Shown: piece by piece, positions 59,981 through 64,000 of the stretch | How the letters are laid out: each line of letters opens with the position of its first letter | How positions within the stretch are numbered: the stretch's first letter is position 1 | Origin: Acidithiobacillus acidisediminis | Lineage (GTDB): Bacteria > Pseudomonadota > Gammaproteobacteria > Acidithiobacillales > Acidithiobacillaceae | NCBI RefSeq assembly: GCF_023277115.1 | Contig: NZ_JALQCS010000001.1 | Coordinates: 1,916,001-1,980,000 of the forward strand | DNA: 64,000 nucleotides | Direction: 5' to 3' | Position numbers and translations under genes: made by a program | Notes under the pieces: generated by a model | Database searches by the model: none | What the model saw: the letters and a program-made list of their open reading frames with translations, nothing else | Told to the model about the DNA's origin: nothing

Positions 59981-62900
59981 TCACGCCGACACCCCAGTCG
60001 GCGGCGGTGACTTTGGTGGCACCGCCCCCGGGTGGTAAGTCGCATCGAACACCGTGTCCGTCAGCCAACGCTTGAAGTTGGGGTTGTCGCTGAACTGCTT
60101 GAACAGTTCGGTGTGGTCAGACAGCAGCTCCAGCACAACGCGGTTCAGCGCTTTGTCGTGCTCCAGCTTGGCGTTTTGCTTGTCGGAGTTCGCTTGTGCG
60201 TTCTGGTAGGCCTTGTCCTGCGCCACCCGCGCCGGGATCTCCTCGGCGATGACCTTGCGGATCTTGTCCTCGTCCTTCCACTCGATGTTGCCGAAGAGGT
60301 CGTTGAAGGTCTTGATGATTGCGGAGAGCCTGTCGATGTCTGCCTCGCCTTTGCCGCCTCCACCACCGGGTGGCACCGGCTCGACGGTGGCGTCGGCGTC
60401 GGCCATCGCCATCTTCAGCGCAGCTTTGGCCTCAACCCGGTAGCTGTCCATGTCGATGGTCTCCAGCACCCCCTTGGAAAGATCTTCCTCCTTGGGCGCG
60501 GGCAGCTTGGGGATAAGGAAATTCAGGAAGATCGACAGCTTCTCCCACGTCGGGTGACCGTAGCTCAGGATCGCGGCGAGGAAGCCGTAGCTGCGCACGA
60601 AGGCCTTGGCCTTGCCCTTGAATTTGACCTGATCGTCCTCGCCGAGCTTGTCGGTGTATTCGGCCACGCAAGCATCGAGGATGGGGTCGAGTTTGTCCCG
60701 ATCTGCGCCGCTCAGGTACAGCGCCACCAAGTCTTCCACCTGCTGCCAGCTGTACACCTGCTGCCCGTCGAGTTCGGGTTTCAGGTCGTGCAGCTTGTTG
60801 GCGTCGGTTTCGCCGGTCTGTATGGTGGCGCGGTAGTAGTCCTGAAACGCCGCCTTCACCGCCTCGGCATTTTCAGCGAAGTCGAGCACGAAAGTGTCGT
60901 GCTTTTGCGGGTGCGCGCGGTTCAGGCGTGACAGGGTCTGCACCGCCAGTACGCCCGCCAGCGGCTTGTCCACGTACATCGTGTGCAGCAAGGGCTCATC
61001 AAAGCCGGTGACGAACTTGTTCGCAACGATCAGGAAGCGATACGGGTCTTGTTTGAGATTGGCCGGAATGTCCTTGCTCGGAAACCCGTTGAGGTCGGCC
61101 TCGGTCTTCTTCTGTCCGCCAATCTCGAAGTCGCCCGAGTACGCCACGATGGCCTTGTACGGGCTCTTGATCTGCGTGAGGTAGTCCGACACCTCGCGCC
61201 AGTAGTCGATGGCCCGCGCGATGCCGTTGCACACGATCATCGCCCGTGCCTTGCCACCGATCTTCTGCTTGCCCGCCACCTGCGCGATGAAGTGATCGAC
61301 CATGATCTCGGCCTTGCGACGGATGGCCTTGTCGTGCGATTCGACGTAGTGGCGGATCTTCTTCAGCGCCTTCACCTTGTCGAATTCCGGGTCGTCCGCC
61401 ACCGTCTTGGCCACTTGGTAGAAGCTGTCGTAAGTGGTGTAGTTCTCCACGACGTCGAGGATGAACTTCTCCTGGATGGCCTGCTTGGTGGTGTAGGTCA
61501 GTTCCTCGGGCGAGCGGAACTGCACTTTGTCGCCAACCAGGGTCTTCTCGCCGAACAACTCCAGCGTCTTGTTCTTGGGTGTGGCCGTGAATGCGAAGTA
61601 GCTGGCGTTGGCCAGCAATTTGCGCGAGGCAATGCGCTTCTCGATTTCGGCATTGACCGCATCCTGCGTGCTGTCCTCTTCGAACTCCTCTTCGGCAGCC
61701 TTGCCGCTGGAATCGTGAGCGGCGGCTTTGCCGCCAAGGGCTTCGTGCATCCGCGCCGTGGTCTTGCCGCCCTGGCTGGAATGCGCTTCGTCGATCAACA
61801 GCGCAAACTTCTTGTCGCTGAGGTCACCCAGCTCATCGAGGATGAACGGGAATTTCTGCACCGTGGTGACGATGATCTTCTTGCCCCGGCGCAGGTACTC
61901 ACGCAGTTCCTGCGCGTTGTCGGAGTGGCCGAAGATCGCCGCCACGTGGTCGTAACCCTTGATGGTGCGGGCAATCTGCGTGTCCAGCGCGCGCCGGTCG
62001 GTGATGACGATGATGGAGTCGAACTGCGCCGTCATCGGGTCGTCCTTGCGGCGCAGTTCCACCAGTTGGTGCGCCAGCCAGGCAATCGTGTTGCTCTTGC
62101 CGCTGCCTGCCGAATGCTGGATCAGATAGCGCTTGCCCACCCCATCGGTGTGGGCACGGCGCAGCAGTGCACGCACCGTGCGCAACTGATGGAAGCGCGG
62201 GAAGATCTGCTTGCGTTTCTTGCGTTTCTTGCCGCTGGCGTCTGCTTCTTCCTCCTCCACCACCTGCGCGTAGCTCTCGATGATGTTGGCCAGCGACTCG
62301 CGGGTCAGCACCTGCTTCCACAGGTAATCAGTCTTCAGGCCATCCGGGTTGGGCAGGTTGCCTGCGCCGCTGTTCCAGCCCTGGTTGAACGGCAGGAACC
62401 ACGACGCCTTGCCCTTCAGCTCGGTGCAGAACGCGGCCTCCGCGTCATCCACCGCGAAGTGCGCCACGCAACGCCCCAGCTGGAACAGCAGTTCCCGGGG
62501 CTCTCGCGTGGTCTGGTACTGGACGATGGCGTCGGCCAGGGTCTGCTTAGTCAGCGAATTCTTCAGCTCGAAGGTCAGCACCGGCAGGCCGTTGATGAAG
62601 ACAACCAAGTCCAGTTCGTTGCCGGAATCGTTGCTGTAGCGCACCTGCCGGGTGACGCTGAAGATGTTCTTGCCGAAGGCGTCCGCAGCGGCAGCGTTGC
62701 CCGGCGTGGGCAGCAACTTATAGAGATCGACGTGTACCGGCCCATGGCTCACGCCGTGGCGCAAACAGTCCACCACGCCGCGCTTGGTGATCTCGCCCTG
62801 CAGCCGGTGCAGGAACTGGGTGCGATTGATGCCGTCCGCCGCCAGTTCCAGCGTTTCCACCGCCTTGGGCTGGGTGGCCTGTAAGAAAGCCAGCAACTGC

Positions 62901-63079
62901 ACCACATCCAGCGCCACGTCGCGGTTGTAGTCGGTGGGTTTGCCCTGAACATAGCCGTTGTGGGTGGCGGCGAAGTCCGTGGGAGCCAGCGCATGGCTGT
63001 ACTCGGGCTGCGGCACACCGGTCAGGCCGCGCACCACGCGCGCCTCGAACCAGCGCTCGCTGGTGTCAGTCTTCGCCAT
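59981..63079 (-). CDS. hsdR: Type I restriction enzyme R subunit
   Basis: This 1032-residue protein has an N-terminal nuclease (ELDLVVFINGLPVLTFELKNS, the D...E-x-K site) and an SF2 translocase with Walker A HSAGSGKSNT, motif II LLIDEAHSSQ and AFTATPKNK. The later motifs TGFDEPLLHTMYVDK and LSRLNRAHPQK follow. ATG 63079 is preferred because GAGGAGG directly abuts the upstream in-frame ATG 63085. It overlaps the hsdS gene by about 14 nt and is followed after 25 nt by the SLATT gene. It cuts unmethylated DNA after translocation. Confidence 0.95.
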   Translation of the reverse strand: MAKTDTSERWFEARVVRGLTGVPQPEYSHALAPTDFAATHNGYVQGKPTDYNRDVALDVVQLLAFLQATQPKAVETLELAADGINRTQFLHRLQGEITKRGVVDCLRHGVSHGPVHVDLYKLLPTPGNAAAADAFGKNIFSVTRQVRYSNDSGNELDLVVFINGLPVLTFELKNSLTKQTLADAIVQYQTTREPRELLFQLGRCVAHFAVDDAEAAFCTELKGKASWFLPFNQGWNSGAGNLPNPDGLKTDYLWKQVLTRESLANIIESYAQVVEEEEADASGKKRKKRKQIFPRFHQLRTVRALLRRAHTDGVGKRYLIQHSAGSGKSNTIAWLAHQLVELRRKDDPMTAQFDSIIVITDRRALDTQIARTIKGYDHVAAIFGHSDNAQELREYLRRGKKIIVTTVQKFPFILDELGDLSDKKFALLIDEAHSSQGGKTTARMHEALGGKAAAHDSSGKAAEEEFEEDSTQDAVNAEIEKRIASRKLLANASYFAFTATPKNKTLELFGEKTLVGDKVQFRSPEELTYTTKQAIQEKFILDVVENYTTYDSFYQVAKTVADDPEFDKVKALKKIRHYVESHDKAIRRKAEIMVDHFIAQVAGKQKIGGKARAMIVCNGIARAIDYWREVSDYLTQIKSPYKAIVAYSGDFEIGGQKKTEADLNGFPSKDIPANLKQDPYRFLIVANKFVTGFDEPLLHTMYVDKPLAGVLAVQTLSRLNRAHPQKHDTFVLDFAENAEAVKAAFQDYYRATIQTGETDANKLHDLKPELDGQQVYSWQQVEDLVALYLSGADRDKLDPILDACVAEYTDKLGEDDQVKFKGKAKAFVRSYGFLAAILSYGHPTWEKLSIFLNFLIPKLPAPKEEDLSKGVLETIDMDSYRVEAKAALKMAMADADATVEPVPPGGGGGKGEADIDRLSAIIKTFNDLFGNIEWKDEDKIRKVIAEEIPARVAQDKAYQNAQANSDKQNAKLEHDKALNRVVLELLSDHTELFKQFSDNPNFKRWLTDTVFDATYHPGAVPPKSPPPTGVSA

Positions 63080-63998
63080 CGCCATCCTCCTCTTCGGTCA
63101 CATCTTCTGAATCATCAACGAGCGCAGCCAGCGCCGTGTCGTCCACCACGTCCTCCGGGCCGGGCTGCCAGCCCCGCACGTCCACTTGGCCCGTGACCAC
63201 ATCGGCAATCAGGCGATCGCGGTATTCCCGGATTAGCTTGATTTCTTCTTCGGTGCGGGTAATGGCGTCGTCCAGCGGCTGGCATTCGTCGGTGATCCAG
63301 CGGCAGATGGCTTTTTGCTCCTCGATGGGTGGTAACGCGATGACTGCGTTCTTCACATCGTGCTTGCCGAGTGCAAAGCGCGTGACGCCGGTGGCGAGAA
63401 CGTGGAACTGCTGCGCCGTGCGCGCCGAGCCGATGGCGCGAAACAGGAACTCTCCCAACACGCGATCCGGTACGGGACGCAGCAGGCCGAGGTGATACGC
63501 GCAAACCACGCCGGGCAAATCCTCCGGCACCCACGCGGGTACACCGATGTCGTCCGGCGTTTCGGAATCTTTCGTCAGAATGACATCGCCCGCGTTCAGC
63601 GTCAGGCGGGCGATCTCCGCCGCCGTCGCTGTGGCGCGCATCAAGTCCATATCGTCGGTGATGCGGTCATTCTTGTAGACGTCGGTGTAATTGCACAGGC
63701 GCACCGGTGTTTCGTGGTCGTGTGAATGTTTGTCCACACCGCTGAAGCGCACGTCCGCGACGTGCTTAATGAGGGCTACCTCCCAATGCTCGGGCACCTC
63801 GCCCAGCCATTCGATGCCTGACGGCTTCAGCGCTACTGATGAATCAAGGCCGCGCGTGACAGCGTGGTCGATGATGCGCAGCTTCTGCTCGGTGAGCAGC
63901 TTGATCAGATCACGCTTGGTCTTGATGAAGCGGGCGATGTGCGCGTCCTGCGCGCGCAGGTAGGCGACGATCTGGTCTTGCTCGGGGCGCGGCGGCTG
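63066..63998 (-). CDS. hsdS: Type I restriction enzyme S subunit (partial)
   Basis: This is the C-terminal part of HsdS; the frame runs off the right edge. The central conserved region (RPEQDQIVAYLRAQDAHIARF, then KTKRDLIKLLTEQKLRIIDHAVTRGL) is followed by GIEWLGEVPEHWEV and a second target recognition domain. The C-terminal conserved helix (IEEQKAICRWITDECQPLDDAI, then EIKLIREYRDRLIADVVTGQVDV) completes it. The apparent start at 63797 is internal (GTG) and should not be used. HsdS sets sequence specificity; hsdM is expected further right. Confidence 0.93.
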   Translation of the reverse strand, partial: QPPRPEQDQIVAYLRAQDAHIARFIKTKRDLIKLLTEQKLRIIDHAVTRGLDSSVALKPSGIEWLGEVPEHWEVALIKHVADVRFSGVDKHSHDHETPVRLCNYTDVYKNDRITDDMDLMRATATAAEIARLTLNAGDVILTKDSETPDDIGVPAWVPEDLPGVVCAYHLGLLRPVPDRVLGEFLFRAIGSARTAQQFHVLATGVTRFALGKHDVKNAVIALPPIEEQKAICRWITDECQPLDDAITRTEEEIKLIREYRDRLIADVVTGQVDVRGWQPGPEDVVDDTALAALVDDSEDVTEEEDGDGED

Positions 63999-64000
63999 GA

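Larger units (their letters stand above)
57527..64000. mobile_element. Region C: probable third tandem island (left part only)
   Basis: It begins with the same hairpin and 11-bp-period arm-like repeats found at the left ends of islands A and B, then carries restriction and CBASS-like genes. By analogy an integrase and a fourth att copy should lie right of the window. Without them the status is inferred. Confidence 0.55.

Noticed and set aside
60983-62884. Very long plus-strand frame (633 codons) opposite hsdR
   Set aside because: It is a product of high-GC codon bias in hsdR; the minus strand has complete HsdR motifs and ribosome sites.
63066-63797. A complete 243-residue HsdS starting at 63797
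   Set aside because: The apparent start is an internal GTG; the frame continues through the conserved central HsdS region to the window edge, so the gene is partial.

Overview
The window reads as a chromosomal stretch from a moderately GC-rich gammaproteobacterium-like acidophile. The mix of periplasmic DsrE-family sulfur proteins, a porin, DUF302 and pTF-FC2-like mobilisation genes suggests Acidithiobacillus or a close relative. That is an inference from gene content; no species marker is present. Only the first 1.35 kb looks like core chromosome: the end of a photolyase gene, two tandem small-RNA candidates, an alpha/beta hydrolase and an intact tRNA-Lys(CTT).

Everything to the right of the tRNA is a tandem array of integrated elements that used the 3' end of that tRNA as attachment site. 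The last 46-47 bp of the tRNA recur at 42582-42628 and 57481-57526, each followed by a terminator-like hairpin. A tyrosine integrase gene lies just left of each repeat. Each element also has its own paired direct repeats with an 11-bp period (probable integrase arm sites), with matching copies at both ends of islands A and B.

Island A (about 1.35-42.6 kb) is mobilisable. It has a MobF relaxase, a ParA-like ATPase and accessory genes, a replication module (AlpA-like HTH, Toprim primase, RepA-like ATPase), and an integrase transcribed with a HigBA-type toxin-antitoxin pair. No type IV secretion genes are present. Its left 18 kb is a defence block on the minus strand: a HigA antitoxin whose toxin partner has a stop at codon 3, a PLD/SNF2 helicase, DUF4391, a type III-like Mod, an AlbA/Schlafen-type ATP-binding protein, a type III-like Res, a small protein and DUF2130. 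A separate two-gene unit follows, pairing a zinc-hook SMC-like ATPase with an Mrr-like nuclease fused to a STAND NTPase. The middle holds a porin/DsrE/DUF302 group, IS110 and IS5 insertions, a TumE/TumA pair and gene remnants.

Island B (about 42.6-57.5 kb) resembles a phage satellite or plasmid-like element. It has a primase-helicase beside an iteron-rich inverted-repeat origin candidate, AlpA, DUF932, a YqaJ nuclease, a Gp3-like directionality factor and an integrase. Its cargo is a gtr-type O-antigen glucosylation cassette flanked by G10-G11 tracts, plus a small membrane-protein gene inserted beside a diverged second copy of the directionality-factor 3' end.

Region C (57.5 kb to the window end) begins like a third element. 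It carries a type I restriction system (hsdS, hsdR) in line with a SLATT two-TM effector, a CD-NTase-like nucleotidyltransferase and a COG2958 nuclease-like protein. This is a minimal CBASS-like pair embedded in a type I R-M operon. Its distal end and any integrase lie outside the window.
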